From Xanthobacteraceae bacterium (lineage in GTDB: Bacteria > Pseudomonadota > Alphaproteobacteria > Rhizobiales > Xanthobacteraceae): a stretch of DNA of 64,000 nucleotides. The notes beneath the pieces were generated by a model, which saw only the letters and a list, made by a program, of their open reading frames with translations, was not told the origin of the DNA and ran no database searches. The stretch is taken from positions 62,001-126,000 of the forward strand of contig CP075369.1 of NCBI GenBank assembly GCA_019454205.1, written 5' to 3'. Of this stretch, positions 25,702-34,570 are shown piece by piece (position 1 is the stretch's first letter; every line of letters begins with the position of its first letter). The translations under genes and the position numbers were made by a program.

Positions 25702-26658
25702 CTACGAACTGACCGGGCGCAACGAGCCGCCCGCCGCGCGGCGTTTGTCCTGTGCCGCGACCAGCCGCTCCATCTTGCGCAGGTCGATTTCCTTCAGTTG
25801 TAGCGCCGTCTCGACCCAGATCTCCGCGATGTCGCGCAACTCCTCGTAGGGCAGGGGATGCGTCTTGCGCCGCGCCTGATAGACTGCGCATTGCGAAGTG
25901 AAGCGCCGCCCACGATTGGCGAGATAGTCCCGCAACACGGTTTCGCCTTCGCCCGGTTCGGCGAGAATGTTGATCAGCCCCATCGCGTGTAGCTCTTCCG
26001 CGTCGTAAACGCGTCCGCTGAGGATCATCTGCTCGGCGCGTGCGGCGTCCAGCCTGCGGCTGAGCAGACTATAGGCGCCCATGCCGGGGAACAGGTTGAA
26101 CAGGATTTCGGGAAATCCGAATTTTGCGTGCCGTTCGGCGACGATGAAGTCGCACGCCAGCGCGGATTCGAAGCCGCCGCCGAGCGCATCGCCCTGCACC
26201 AGCGCGACCGTCATCACCGGAATATCCAGCCCGATCGCATTATTATGAAGCACGTCGATGCAGGCGCGCGCGTAACTCATCAGCGCGTGCCGGTCGCGGG
26301 TACGGATGAAGCGGGCCAGCGAGTTCAGGTCGCCGCCGAGGTTGAAGATGCCGGGAATCCGCGAGCCGAGCACGAAATACTGCACCGGCGTTTCGCCAGG
26401 CCGCGCGTCGGCGCAGGCTTTCTTGATCGCCTGCTGGAGCGAGTCGAGGTCGCGCAGCATGCCGCGCGTGTAACTGGGCCGCCCCTTGGGTTTCATGTAG
26501 CACCAGCAGGCCCGCGTCGAATTGTCGAATTCGACGTCGAGTTCCGAAAAGTGCTGGTTCGGAAAACTGGCGGGAACCGGCGCGCGGTATGCCTCGCCGT
26601 AATTCTCTGGCGGGACGAACCACGGGTTCGAAATCAAGGTGTACTTCGGAAGGCTCAT
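25702..26658 (-). CDS. rpfF: RpfF-like DSF synthase (crotonase-fold enoyl-CoA hydratase/thioesterase)
   Basis: A 318-residue crotonase-family protein that closely matches RpfF, the enzyme making cis-2-unsaturated fatty acid signals from acyl-ACP. Both catalytic glutamates are present 20 residues apart: E164 in GGGFESALAC and E184 in GFPEILFNLF, the same spacing as E141/E161 of Xanthomonas RpfF. IFNLGGDLNSL, PGMGAYSLLSRR and the C-terminal EIWVETALQLKEIDLRKMERL also match. It ends 18 bases from the rpfC stop, tail to tail, as in the Xanthomonas rpf locus. Its promoter region is shared with the Tad pilus operon. Confidence 0.92.
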   Translation of the reverse strand: MSLPKYTLISNPWFVPPENYGEAYRAPVPASFPNQHFSELDVEFDNSTRACWCYMKPKGRPSYTRGMLRDLDSLQQAIKKACADARPGETPVQYFVLGSRIPGIFNLGGDLNSLARFIRTRDRHALMSYARACIDVLHNNAIGLDIPVMTVALVQGDALGGGFESALACDFIVAERHAKFGFPEILFNLFPGMGAYSLLSRRLDAARAEQMILSGRVYDAEELHAMGLINILAEPGEGETVLRDYLANRGRRFTSQCAVYQARRKTHPLPYEELRDIAEIWVETALQLKEIDLRKMERLVAAQDKRRAAGGSLRPVSS

Positions 26659-27160
26659 GCTGCGCGAGCTCCGTTACGCACTGACCAAGTCCGGTAGCAG
26701 GCAAACGAGGTGCCAGAGCCTTCCCGGCCCGAATAAGGGCAGAGATAGCCGCATTCTTGGTGTCCGCCGCCGAACAACTGACGATCACCTTAATACATTG
26801 TTCACCATATTGCCCGCGGTTTCGGCAGGTTTGGTTAATGGAACTCCGGATGCGTGCATGCATGGGCAAGGCGGCGCGCCGATGACGCCGCCGGTATTCC
26901 GCTCCGTTCAGCGATAACAAAGAAACAGCAGGGCGCGTCCCTAACTTCAAATGCAATCAGCCTGAACGAATTGCAAATCGCGCATGAACGGATTCGCGTG
27001 CATTCGCGGCATTCCGTACACGAGTAAGAAACCGACAACGATATGGTTTCATGCGCGCTTCATCATAAAGCAATTGCACCGATTTCCTTCACGGATTCCA
27101 CACTGCGGTCGAGCTTCTATTAGCGAACAGGGACAGACTTTGTTCGCGGAGTAGAACGTC
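26659..27160. promoter_or_regulatory. 502-bp divergent control region between rpfF and the Tad pilus operon
   Basis: I find no convincing gene here; in particular there is no Flp-type pilin. It must contain the rpfF and cpaB promoters. Just before the cpaB start, GCGAACA (27123-27129) and TGTTCGC (27141-27147) form a 7-bp inverted repeat that could be an operator or a leader hairpin. The segment 26920-27120 is relatively AT-rich. Confidence 0.5.
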
Positions 27161-28027
27161 TTGCGGATCAGCGCGTTGCTCATGATCGTGGTAGCCGTCG
27201 TGTTCGGCGCGTTGGCGGTGTTCGTCGCGCAGTCCTGGCTGAACAGCCAGAACGACGCGCGCATCAAGAACATGCCGGCTCCGCAAGTCGTCAAGACGCG
27301 CACCATTGTCGTCGCCGATGCACCGCTACGTTTCGGCGTCGAACTCTCCCGCCAGAATTTGCGCGAAGTGCCGTGGCCGGACGCCGCGATTCCGGATGGC
27401 GCTTTCGCATCCGTCGAAGCGCTGCTCGGACAAGGCAAGCGCACCGTGTTGCTTGCGATTGCGCCGAACGAACCGATCCTCGCCACCAAGATCACCGGCG
27501 CGGGTCAGCGCGCCACGCTATCGGCGGTGCTGACGCCGGGCATGAAGGCGGTAACGCTGCGCGTCAGCGATATCGAGGGCGTCGCGGGCTTCGTGCTTCC
27601 CGGCGACCGCGTCGACGTGATGCTCACCCGTATCGGCGAGCGCGGCGGCAACGGCAGCTCCGACATCGTGCTCCAGAACGTGAAGGTTCTCGCTATCGAC
27701 CAGATCGCCGACGACCGCGTGGACAAGCCCGCGGTGGTGAAGGCGGTAACGCTCGAAGTCGATACGGTTGACGGGCAGAAGCTCGTCCTCGCGGGTTCGA
27801 GCGGCACGCTTTCGCTCGCGTTGCGCAAGGCCGGCGATCTAGCGGTAGATCCGACCCGGCAGATCACGCTCGACGACCTGAACAAGCAGCAGAAAAAGAA
27901 AGACACGAAGAACAGCGGCTTCTCGACCATTTCGGTCATGCGCGGAAATAAAAAAGAAAACTACAGCGTGCCTGCCGAACAGCAGCCGCTGACCAACAGC
28001 GCAGTCAACCAGGGAGTCATCCAGTAA
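27161..28027 (+). CDS. cpaB: Flp pilus assembly protein CpaB (RcpC)
   Basis: A 288-residue protein starting at TTG (27161) with GGAG nine bases upstream. It has an N-terminal membrane anchor (residues 3-25), an SAF/AFP-like domain (KTRTIVVADAPLRFGVELSRQNLREVPWP and ALGQGKRTVLLAIAPNEPILATKI-type region), and the conserved MKAVTLRVSDIEGVAGFVLPGDRVDVML of RcpC/CpaB. It is a periplasmic component that works with the secretin. It is the first Tad gene here; flp pilin and cpaA prepilin peptidase genes are not present upstream. Confidence 0.93.
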   Translation: MRISALLMIVVAVVFGALAVFVAQSWLNSQNDARIKNMPAPQVVKTRTIVVADAPLRFGVELSRQNLREVPWPDAAIPDGAFASVEALLGQGKRTVLLAIAPNEPILATKITGAGQRATLSAVLTPGMKAVTLRVSDIEGVAGFVLPGDRVDVMLTRIGERGGNGSSDIVLQNVKVLAIDQIADDRVDKPAVVKAVTLEVDTVDGQKLVLAGSSGTLSLALRKAGDLAVDPTRQITLDDLNKQQKKKDTKNSGFSTISVMRGNKKENYSVPAEQQPLTNSAVNQGVIQ

Positions 28028-28059
28028 GCCGGGCTGGCTTGCGGATTACGGGGGCTTAC

Positions 28060-29496
28060 ATGAGTGACAGGATCAACGGGCGTTTCGCCCGTAATTTCCG
28101 CCGCGTGCTGGTCTCGCTGCTGGCAACGGCGATTGCGGGCGCCAGCCCGCTCGCGGCCGTTTCCGCAGGCAGCGCGCAGGCGCAAATGCAGCGCGTGAAA
28201 TTCCATCCCGGTCACAAGACGTCGCAAGTGCGCGTTCCGGTCGGCAAGTCCGAGAACATTCGCACCAACACTTCTTTCCTCGACATCGTGGTCGGCGACC
28301 CTGAAGTTGCCGACGTCATGCCGCTCACCGACCGCACGCTCTCGGTGCTGGGCCGCAAGATCGGCCTCACCCGTATTTCGGTTTACGGCGAGGGCAAAGT
28401 GCTGGTCGGCGTGTTCGACATCGAGGTTTCGCACGATACGCAGCAGATCGCGGCCGCCATCCGCGCCCAGTTCCCCGAAGCGAAGGTCCGCGTCTCGACC
28501 GTGAACGGCCGCATCCTGCTGGCTGGTCTGGTCACCGACGGCATCATGCTCGACCGCATCATGACCTTCGCCAAGCAGTTCAGCCCTGACGTGATCAATT
28601 CGATGAGCGTGGCAGCGCCGCAGCAGGTGATGCTGGAAGTGCGCTTTGTCGAAGCCTCGCGCAACGCAGGCCGCGAACTCGGCGTGCGCTGGGATGTGGT
28701 CGGCAACAATATCGCGGCGACCGCGGGCACTGCCGGTTTGCTTTCGGGCAGCACGCCGTTCGGCGTCGCAATCGGCACGTTGCTGAACAAGGGCGTGCGC
28801 GTCGACGCGATGATCCAGGCGCTCGAAGATCGCGGCGTTGCGCGCCGTCTGGCCGAACCGAACCTCGTCGCGTTATCCGGCGATACCGCAAGCTTCCTCG
28901 CGGGCGGCGAGTTTCCGTTCCCGGTCGCGGCGCAGAACAACCAGATCACGATTCAGTTCAAGAAGTTCGGCGTTGGCCTTGCCTTCACGCCGACCGTGCT
29001 TTCCGGCGGCCTGATCAACCTGAAGATCGAGCCGGAAGTCAGCCAGCTCGATCCCACCAACACGGTGCAGGTCGGCAACGTTTCGATCCCGAGCATCATC
29101 GTGCGCCGCGCCACCACGACCATCGAATTGCGCGACGGCCAGAGCTTCGCCATCGCGGGTCTGCTGCAATCGAATACGACGACCGCCGCCGCACAGCTTC
29201 CCTGGATTGCCGACGTTCCGGTGCTGGGTACGCTGTTTCGCAGCGCGCAGTATCAAAAGAAAGAAACCGATCTCGTCATCATCGTGACGCCGCGGCTGGT
29301 GCAGCCCGCGCGCCCCGGCGACCGGCTGCGCACGCCGCTTGAGGCAACCGTGCCGCCGAACGACAACGATCTTTTCGTCAACGGCCGCATGGAAGTAACG
29401 CCCGCCGACATCCGCAAGATGTATGGCCCGGTGGCGCAGCGTCCTCAGGTCGGCCACATGCTCGATTTGCCGGAGGTGCCCAATGGCGCGCAGTAA
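28060..29496 (+). CDS. cpaC: Tad pilus outer-membrane secretin CpaC (RcpA)
   Basis: A 478-residue secretin. The ATG at 28060 has GGGGG upstream and gives a signal peptide ending near SAGSAQAQ. An N-terminal pilus-assembly domain (VRVPVGKSENIRTNTSFLDIVVGDPEVADVMPL) and a BON-like segment precede the secretin core (VMLEVRFVEASRN, EPNLVALSGDTASFLAGGEFPFPV, VPVLGTLFRSAQYQKKETDLVIIVTP). It forms the outer-membrane gate for the Flp pilus. Its 3' end overlaps the following lipoprotein gene by 14 bases. Confidence 0.94.
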   Translation: MSDRINGRFARNFRRVLVSLLATAIAGASPLAAVSAGSAQAQMQRVKFHPGHKTSQVRVPVGKSENIRTNTSFLDIVVGDPEVADVMPLTDRTLSVLGRKIGLTRISVYGEGKVLVGVFDIEVSHDTQQIAAAIRAQFPEAKVRVSTVNGRILLAGLVTDGIMLDRIMTFAKQFSPDVINSMSVAAPQQVMLEVRFVEASRNAGRELGVRWDVVGNNIAATAGTAGLLSGSTPFGVAIGTLLNKGVRVDAMIQALEDRGVARRLAEPNLVALSGDTASFLAGGEFPFPVAAQNNQITIQFKKFGVGLAFTPTVLSGGLINLKIEPEVSQLDPTNTVQVGNVSIPSIIVRRATTTIELRDGQSFAIAGLLQSNTTTAAAQLPWIADVPVLGTLFRSAQYQKKETDLVIIVTPRLVQPARPGDRLRTPLEATVPPNDNDLFVNGRMEVTPADIRKMYGPVAQRPQVGHMLDLPEVPNGAQ

Positions 29497-29812
29497 CTCG
29501 ACAAGCTGCATGAAGCAGGTCGCGCTCGGCGCCGTGCTTTCGCTCTGTCTCGCGGCGTGTTCCGACTTTTACTATGATCGCCGCGACAGCGTTCATCTCT
29601 CCGCGGGCGACGCAAACGCGAACAACATCGCAGTGCAGACCATCGACTTGTGGCCGCGCGAGGCCGCGAACCGCACCATCCATACCAACGGCGAAGTATC
29701 GCAGAAGGCAATCGAGCGTTACCGTCAGGGCAAAGTCATCCAGCCGCGCGGTCTTGGCACCAGCTCGGTTGAAGTCGCGCCGACCAACAACGGTCCCGCG
29801 GTTCAGCAGTAA
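29483..29812 (+). CDS. Small lipoprotein in the CpaD position of the Tad locus
   Basis: A 109-residue protein whose ATG at 29483 lies inside the cpaC end and follows GGAGG. The leader MKQVALGAVLSLCLAACSD carries a lipobox (LAAC), so it should be lipidated. The rest (DFYYDRRDSVHLSAGDANANNIAVQ, DLWPREAANR) resembles the N-terminal part of CpaD-type pilus lipoproteins, but it is only about half their usual length. It probably helps the secretin; whether it is a reduced CpaD or a different family is open. Confidence 0.8.
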   Translation: MARSNSTSCMKQVALGAVLSLCLAACSDFYYDRRDSVHLSAGDANANNIAVQTIDLWPREAANRTIHTNGEVSQKAIERYRQGKVIQPRGLGTSSVEVAPTNNGPAVQQ

Positions 29813-29839
29813 CAGAAAGCAATCTGCGTAAACGGTTCT

Positions 29840-29872
29840 CTGCCGGCGCCGCCATGCGCCGGCAGTTTTGTT
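29840..29872 (+). terminator. Rho-independent terminator within the Tad locus
   Basis: CTGCCGGCG (29840-29848) pairs with CGCCGGCAG (29857-29865), followed by TTTTGTTT. It splits the locus after the lipoprotein gene, so cpaE and later genes need their own promoter in 29873-29981 or read-through. Confidence 0.85.
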
Positions 29873-29981
29873 TCGGTGAAAGCGATCGTTCAATTTCTAT
29901 TCAATTGATGCCCGCATTTTTATTCGGCCGAAAGGCGCAATCGCTATTCTGTTTGCGGTTCCAAGGGGTGCCGGACGGGCA

Positions 29982-31184
29982 ATGAACGCGAACAACAAGA
30001 AACCGGATTCCGCGACGAATGTCGTGCTGATTTCGACCGATGCCGATTTCCGGCAGATGGTCGTCGATACATTCGCGACGCATCCGCAAATCGCTCTCGA
30101 CCAGTTCGATACCGGCATTTCCGGCGCGCCTGATGCCGCGCTGAATGCTGCGGCGGTCGTCGTCGTCGATCTCGACGCCAGCAAGGATGACCAGATCGCC
30201 GAGCTTGCGCAGCTCACGACGCGGCCCGGCATCGCGCCGATGGTAGTTGTCACCGAATTCTTCGACGAGAACGTCGCGCGCCGTCTTCTACAGATCAGGG
30301 TCGCGGATTTTCTGGTGAAGCCGGTCGCGCCGATCGAACTGGTTCGCGCTTGCGCACGTGCGGCGAAAGCGCCGCCGCCTGGCGAGCCGGTCGCAGAGGC
30401 GGAGATTTTCACGTTCCTTCCGGCTGCCGGCGGCGTCGGCGTGACCTCGATTGCGATTCAGTCTGCGCTGTTGTTGCAGGGAACTTCCAAGCGCGGTTCG
30501 TCGACCTGTCTGGTCGATCTCGATTTCCAGCACGGCGCAGTCGCCGACTATCTCGATCTGGAGCCGCGCCTAGACCTCAGCGAAATCGAGCCGCGCCCGG
30601 AGCGCCTCGACCGGCATCTCCTCGAAGTCATGCTGACGCGCCATTCATCGGGCCTTTCGGTGATCGCCGCGCCGCACCGTCCTGCAGAAATGCGCTCGTT
30701 CGACCCGGTGATGGTGACGCGCCTGCTCGATCTCGTTTCCGCTAATTTTCGCTACGTCGTGATCGACATGCCGCGCACATGGTTTTCGTGGACCGACAGC
30801 GTGCTGCTCGGCTCGAACAAGTTGTTCATCGTCAGCGAAATGACGATCCCCGGCCTGCGCCACGCGAAAAAGCTCGTCTCGGCGATCAGCGAGCGCCATG
30901 GCGAGAACTGCAATCCGCAAGTCATCGTGAATCGCTTCGAGCAGCGCATGTTCGTGCCCGGCCTGAAGCACGGCGATATCGAGTCCGCGCTCGGAAAATC
31001 CTTCGCGGGAACGCTGCCGAACAATTTCCGCATCGTGCGCGAGGCTATCGACCGTGGCGTGCCGCTGGAGGAAGTGAAACCCGGCAACAACGTCACGATG
31101 GCGCTGCGCAAGCTCATCATGCCGCACGCAGCGGCAAAAAGTGAGACAGGCGGCCTGAAACGTCTGTTCGCGCGGGCAGGGTGA
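29982..31184 (+). CDS. cpaE: Tad pilus localisation protein CpaE (TadZ)
   Basis: A 400-residue protein with an N-terminal receiver-like domain (about 12-125) and a C-terminal ParA/MinD-type ATPase domain. The P-loop position reads LPAAGGVGVTSIA and lacks the usual lysines of deviant Walker A motifs, a feature also seen in several TadZ proteins, so nucleotide hydrolysis may be lost or altered. Later motifs (CLVDLDFQHGAVADYLDL, YVVIDMPRTWFSWTDSVLL) fit the family. It directs the pilus machine to its cellular site. The next gene, cpaF, begins within six bases. Confidence 0.92.
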   Translation: MNANNKKPDSATNVVLISTDADFRQMVVDTFATHPQIALDQFDTGISGAPDAALNAAAVVVVDLDASKDDQIAELAQLTTRPGIAPMVVVTEFFDENVARRLLQIRVADFLVKPVAPIELVRACARAAKAPPPGEPVAEAEIFTFLPAAGGVGVTSIAIQSALLLQGTSKRGSSTCLVDLDFQHGAVADYLDLEPRLDLSEIEPRPERLDRHLLEVMLTRHSSGLSVIAAPHRPAEMRSFDPVMVTRLLDLVSANFRYVVIDMPRTWFSWTDSVLLGSNKLFIVSEMTIPGLRHAKKLVSAISERHGENCNPQVIVNRFEQRMFVPGLKHGDIESALGKSFAGTLPNNFRIVREAIDRGVPLEEVKPGNNVTMALRKLIMPHAAAKSETGGLKRLFARAG

Positions 31185-31189
31185 CGCTG

Positions 31190-32614
31190 ATGCTGGGCCG
31201 TTTCACTTCCCGCAGTGCTGTCGCCGCTTCCAATCCTGCGCCTGAGACAGTGGCGGAACACACGCCGCTGGTGCCTTCGCTTCTCGAGAATCTCGCGAAC
31301 ACGCCGGAACCCGAGCCAGCCGGTGCACAGAATCTTCTGCTGACCAGCAAGATGCTCGACGCGAAAGTGCGCCTCCATCGCAAGGTGATCGAGGAGTTCA
31401 ATCTCTCAGCCATGGAGAAGCTGCCGGAGGAGGAAGTCCGTCGGCAGGTTTACAATATGGTTTCGCAGTTCACGAAGGCGGAACGTATCGCGCTCAACGC
31501 GCACGAGCTTGATGAATTTGTGAGCGAGATCATCGACGAGATGACCGGCCTCGGTCCCATCGAGCCGCTCCTGAAAGATCCGACCATCAACGACATTCTC
31601 ATCAACGGGCCGGAATGTGTTTTCGTCGAGCGCATGGGCATGCTGGAATCGACGCCGGTCCGCTTCAAGGATGAGCCGCATCTCCTGCGCATCGTGAACA
31701 AGATCGTGTCCGCGGTCGGCCGCCGCGTGGATGAATCGCATCCGCTTTGCGACGCGCGCCTGCTAGACGGCTCGCGCGTCAACGTCGCAATCCGCCCGAT
31801 TGCGGTGGACGGCCCGCTGGTCTCGATCCGTAAGTTCTCCAAGAAGCCGTTCAACCTGAACAAGCTGATCGACATCGGCGCGATCCGGCCGCAGATGGCC
31901 GAAGTGCTCGCGGCCGCCGTGAAGGCGCGCGTGACGCTGCTCATCTCCGGCGGTACCGGTTCCGGCAAGACTACGATGCTGAATGCGCTTTCCGCGTTCA
32001 TCTCGGAGAAGGAACGCCTCGTCACCATCGAAGACGCCGCCGAATTGCAGCTTCAGCAGCCGCACGTCGGCCGCATGGAAACACGCCCGCCGAATATCGA
32101 AGGCAAAGGCGAAATCCGGCAGCGCGAACTGGTGAAGAACGCGCTGCGTATGCGTCCCGACCGCATCATCCTCGGCGAGTGCCGCGGCGAGGAAGCCTTC
32201 GACATGTTGCAGGCGATGAACACCGGCCATGAAGGCTCGATGGCGACGATCCACGCCAACGCACCGCGCGAAGCGATCTCGCGTCTCGAGCAGATGATTG
32301 GCATGGCCGGAATGCCGATGACGATTGCGAGTATCCGCGGTCAGATTGCATCTGCCGTGCGCATGATCGTGCAGTTGCAGCGCCTCTCCGACGGCAAGCG
32401 TAAAGTCACGAGCATCGCGGAAATCACCGGCATGGAGGGCGACATCCTGCAGATGCAGGAAATCTTCCAGTACAAGCGTACCGGCACCGCGGCCGATGGC
32501 ACGGTGGAAGGCGAGTTTCGCGCGACCGGCGTGCGTCCGCGCTTTCTCGCCGATCTGGTCGCGCGCGGCATCAACATTCCCGGCATTTACTTCGATCCGG
32601 CGCAACCGCTCTGA
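31190..32614 (+). CDS. cpaF: Tad pilus assembly ATPase CpaF (TadA)
   Basis: A 474-residue secretion-type ATPase from the ATG at 31190 (a GTG at 31181 overlapping the cpaE stop is possible). An N-terminal helical domain (LTSKMLDAKVRLHRKVIEEFN) is followed by ITDPTINDILINGPE-type region, Walker A GGTGSGKTTML, the Asp box TIEDAAELQL, Walker B ILGECRGEEAFDM and the His box HEGSMATIHANAPREA. All key residues are present. It powers both assembly and retraction in Tad systems. Confidence 0.95.
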   Translation: MLGRFTSRSAVAASNPAPETVAEHTPLVPSLLENLANTPEPEPAGAQNLLLTSKMLDAKVRLHRKVIEEFNLSAMEKLPEEEVRRQVYNMVSQFTKAERIALNAHELDEFVSEIIDEMTGLGPIEPLLKDPTINDILINGPECVFVERMGMLESTPVRFKDEPHLLRIVNKIVSAVGRRVDESHPLCDARLLDGSRVNVAIRPIAVDGPLVSIRKFSKKPFNLNKLIDIGAIRPQMAEVLAAAVKARVTLLISGGTGSGKTTMLNALSAFISEKERLVTIEDAAELQLQQPHVGRMETRPPNIEGKGEIRQRELVKNALRMRPDRIILGECRGEEAFDMLQAMNTGHEGSMATIHANAPREAISRLEQMIGMAGMPMTIASIRGQIASAVRMIVQLQRLSDGKRKVTSIAEITGMEGDILQMQEIFQYKRTGTAADGTVEGEFRATGVRPRFLADLVARGINIPGIYFDPAQPL

Positions 32615-32619
32615 CCGCC

Positions 32620-33588
32620 ATGCCGTTCGAACTCGACCAGATTCATCTCTTCTATTTTTTGGCGGCGGTTTCCGCGATCGTGTTCGCGGAAGCGATCTAT
32701 CTGTTCTTCTATAACAAGGCTTCGTATCGCAGCCATCTGAACCGGCGGCTCAGCCTGATGAAGCATCAGCCGAACCGCGAGCATATTCTGGTGCAGTTGC
32801 GCCGCGAGCGCTCGTTGAGCGCGCACGGCGCCTATGCGAGCGGACTGATCTCGCTGAACCGGCTGGTGCTGCAATCGGGCGCGCGCATCACGGTCGGCCG
32901 TTTCATCGTTATTTGTGCGGTGCTGAGCGTCGCTACTTTCGGCGGTGTCTGGTTCTTTCGCGAAAGCCTGTTGCAGGCAATTCTTGCCGCAGGCTTCGCC
33001 GGGTTCATATTGCCGATGATGGTGCTGCGTTCGAAGCGCAATCGCCGTCACAAGGCATTCGGTGCGCAGTTCCCCGATGCCATCGATATCATCGTGCGAA
33101 GCCTCAAGGCCGGTCATCCGGTGCCGGTCGCGATCTCGATGGTTGCGCGGGAGATGCCCGATCCCATCGGTTCCGAGTTCGGCATGGTGTCCGATGAAGT
33201 GACCTACGGCGCCGATCTGGAGACGGCCATGCGCAATCTCTATTTCCGCGTGGGTCAGGACGACCTGCCGCTGTTCGTGACCGCGGTTGCGATTCAGGGT
33301 TCGACCGGCGGCAACCTGAGTGAAATTCTCGGCAACCTGTCAGCCATCATCCGCCTGCGCTTCAAGATGCGGCGCAAGGTGAAAGCGCTCGCGGCGGAAG
33401 GAAAGTTCTCGGCGATCATTCTCTCCGGCCTGCCGATTGCGATGTTCGCGATCCTGCAAAGCATGACGCCGGACTTCTACGGCAAGATCTGGCACGTCGA
33501 AGTCACCAAGATCGTGCTTGGCTGCGCTGCCGCGTGGATGGCGGCCGGCAATTACGTCATGTACCGGCTCGTGAACTTCCGGATCTGA
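32620..33588 (+). CDS. tadB: Tad pilus inner-membrane platform protein TadB
   Basis: A 322-residue membrane protein with hydrophobic segments at about 10-28, 98-130, 268-288 and 298-315 and a cytoplasmic T2SSF (GspF) domain (PDAIDIIVRSLKAGHPVPVAISMVAREM, QGSTGGNLSEILGNLSAIIR). It forms the inner-membrane platform with TadC and contacts CpaF. It lies five bases after cpaF. Confidence 0.93.
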   Translation: MPFELDQIHLFYFLAAVSAIVFAEAIYLFFYNKASYRSHLNRRLSLMKHQPNREHILVQLRRERSLSAHGAYASGLISLNRLVLQSGARITVGRFIVICAVLSVATFGGVWFFRESLLQAILAAGFAGFILPMMVLRSKRNRRHKAFGAQFPDAIDIIVRSLKAGHPVPVAISMVAREMPDPIGSEFGMVSDEVTYGADLETAMRNLYFRVGQDDLPLFVTAVAIQGSTGGNLSEILGNLSAIIRLRFKMRRKVKALAAEGKFSAIILSGLPIAMFAILQSMTPDFYGKIWHVEVTKIVLGCAAAWMAAGNYVMYRLVNFRI

Positions 33589-33592
33589 TGCG

Positions 33593-34570
33593 ATGCAGGC
33601 GTTCTCCGACAAGCTCGCAGCACTCTGGTCCAGCCCCGCAACCGTGGTGAGCGCGCTTATTTTCTTCGCCGCCACCGCGCTGGCGCTCGGCATCATGTCG
33701 GTGATCCGCAACCGCGCCGAATTGAAGCGACGCGCCGCAGCAATCGTGGTCGATATTCCCGGCCGTCAGAATGATGCCGCCAACAAGCGCTCGCTTCGCT
33801 TCGCCAGCATCACCGCCGCGCAGAAGCTGATCGAATACACGACCAAGCACTACGCCGCGGCCGACGACGGCAACATGAAAGTATTGCGCCGCCGTCTGAT
33901 CGAGGCGGGTATTCTCGATCCGCGCGCACCGGGCTTCTTCTTTATCGCGCGCACGGTGCTTGCCATTGGTTTTGCCGCGGCTGCGATGCCGGTCGTGCCG
34001 AACCTGTTGCCCGACCTCACCAGTAGCTGGTTCTGGATGCTGGTGATGTGCGCCGGGATGATGGGCTATATGACGCCGAGCCTTTATCTCGGACGCCGCA
34101 TTGCCACGAGCCAGACCGAGCATCGCGCGGGCTTCCCCGATTTCATGGACCTTCTGGTCGTTTGCGCAGACGCGGGCCTCAGCATGGAAGCGTCGCTGGA
34201 TCGCGTCGGGCGCGAACTATCCGACTCGTATCCGTCGCTCAGTGCGAACGTACACATGGCGACCCTCGAAATCCGTGCCGGCCGCACCCTCGGCGAAGCA
34301 CTCGAACATCTGGCCGAACGCCTCGGCCTTGAGGAAGCGCGCGCCTTCGCGACGCTGCTCCAGCAATCCGCCGAACTCGGCTCCAGTCTGACCGATGCGT
34401 TGCGCGTCTATTCCGATGACATGCGCCACAAGCGTCTCTCGCTGGCGGAAGAGAAGGCATACAGCTTGCCCGCCAAGCTCTCGGTGCCGCTGGTGCTGTG
34501 CATCTTCCCGGTGCTCGTCATCGTGACGATGCTGCCGGCCTATGTCCGGGTGAAGTATGGCCCGTTCTGA
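33593..34570 (+). CDS. tadC: Tad pilus inner-membrane platform protein TadC
   Basis: A 325-residue T2SSF-domain protein four bases after tadB. Hydrophobic segments lie near 15-35, 120-140, 145-165 and 295-315. The central domain reads GFPDFMDLLVVCADAGLSMEASLDRVG and TLLQQSAELGSSLTDALRVYSDDMRHKR, typical of TadC. It partners TadB in the pilus platform. Confidence 0.93.
   Translation: MQAFSDKLAALWSSPATVVSALIFFAATALALGIMSVIRNRAELKRRAAAIVVDIPGRQNDAANKRSLRFASITAAQKLIEYTTKHYAAADDGNMKVLRRRLIEAGILDPRAPGFFFIARTVLAIGFAAAAMPVVPNLLPDLTSSWFWMLVMCAGMMGYMTPSLYLGRRIATSQTEHRAGFPDFMDLLVVCADAGLSMEASLDRVGRELSDSYPSLSANVHMATLEIRAGRTLGEALEHLAERLGLEEARAFATLLQQSAELGSSLTDALRVYSDDMRHKRLSLAEEKAYSLPAKLSVPLVLCIFPVLVIVTMLPAYVRVKYGPF

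Noticed and set aside
25702..26658. Annotation as a general enoyl-CoA hydratase.
   Set aside because: The full-length pattern, including the C-terminal EIWVETALQL segment, and the rpfC context identify it as RpfF-like.
26659..27160. A possible Flp pilin gene in front of cpaB.
   Set aside because: No short frame with a prepilin leader followed by a hydrophobic helix is present in any plus-strand frame.
31181..31189. The GTG at 31181 as the cpaF start.
   Set aside because: The ATG at 31190 is better spaced from AGGGTG; the GTG remains a minor alternative.
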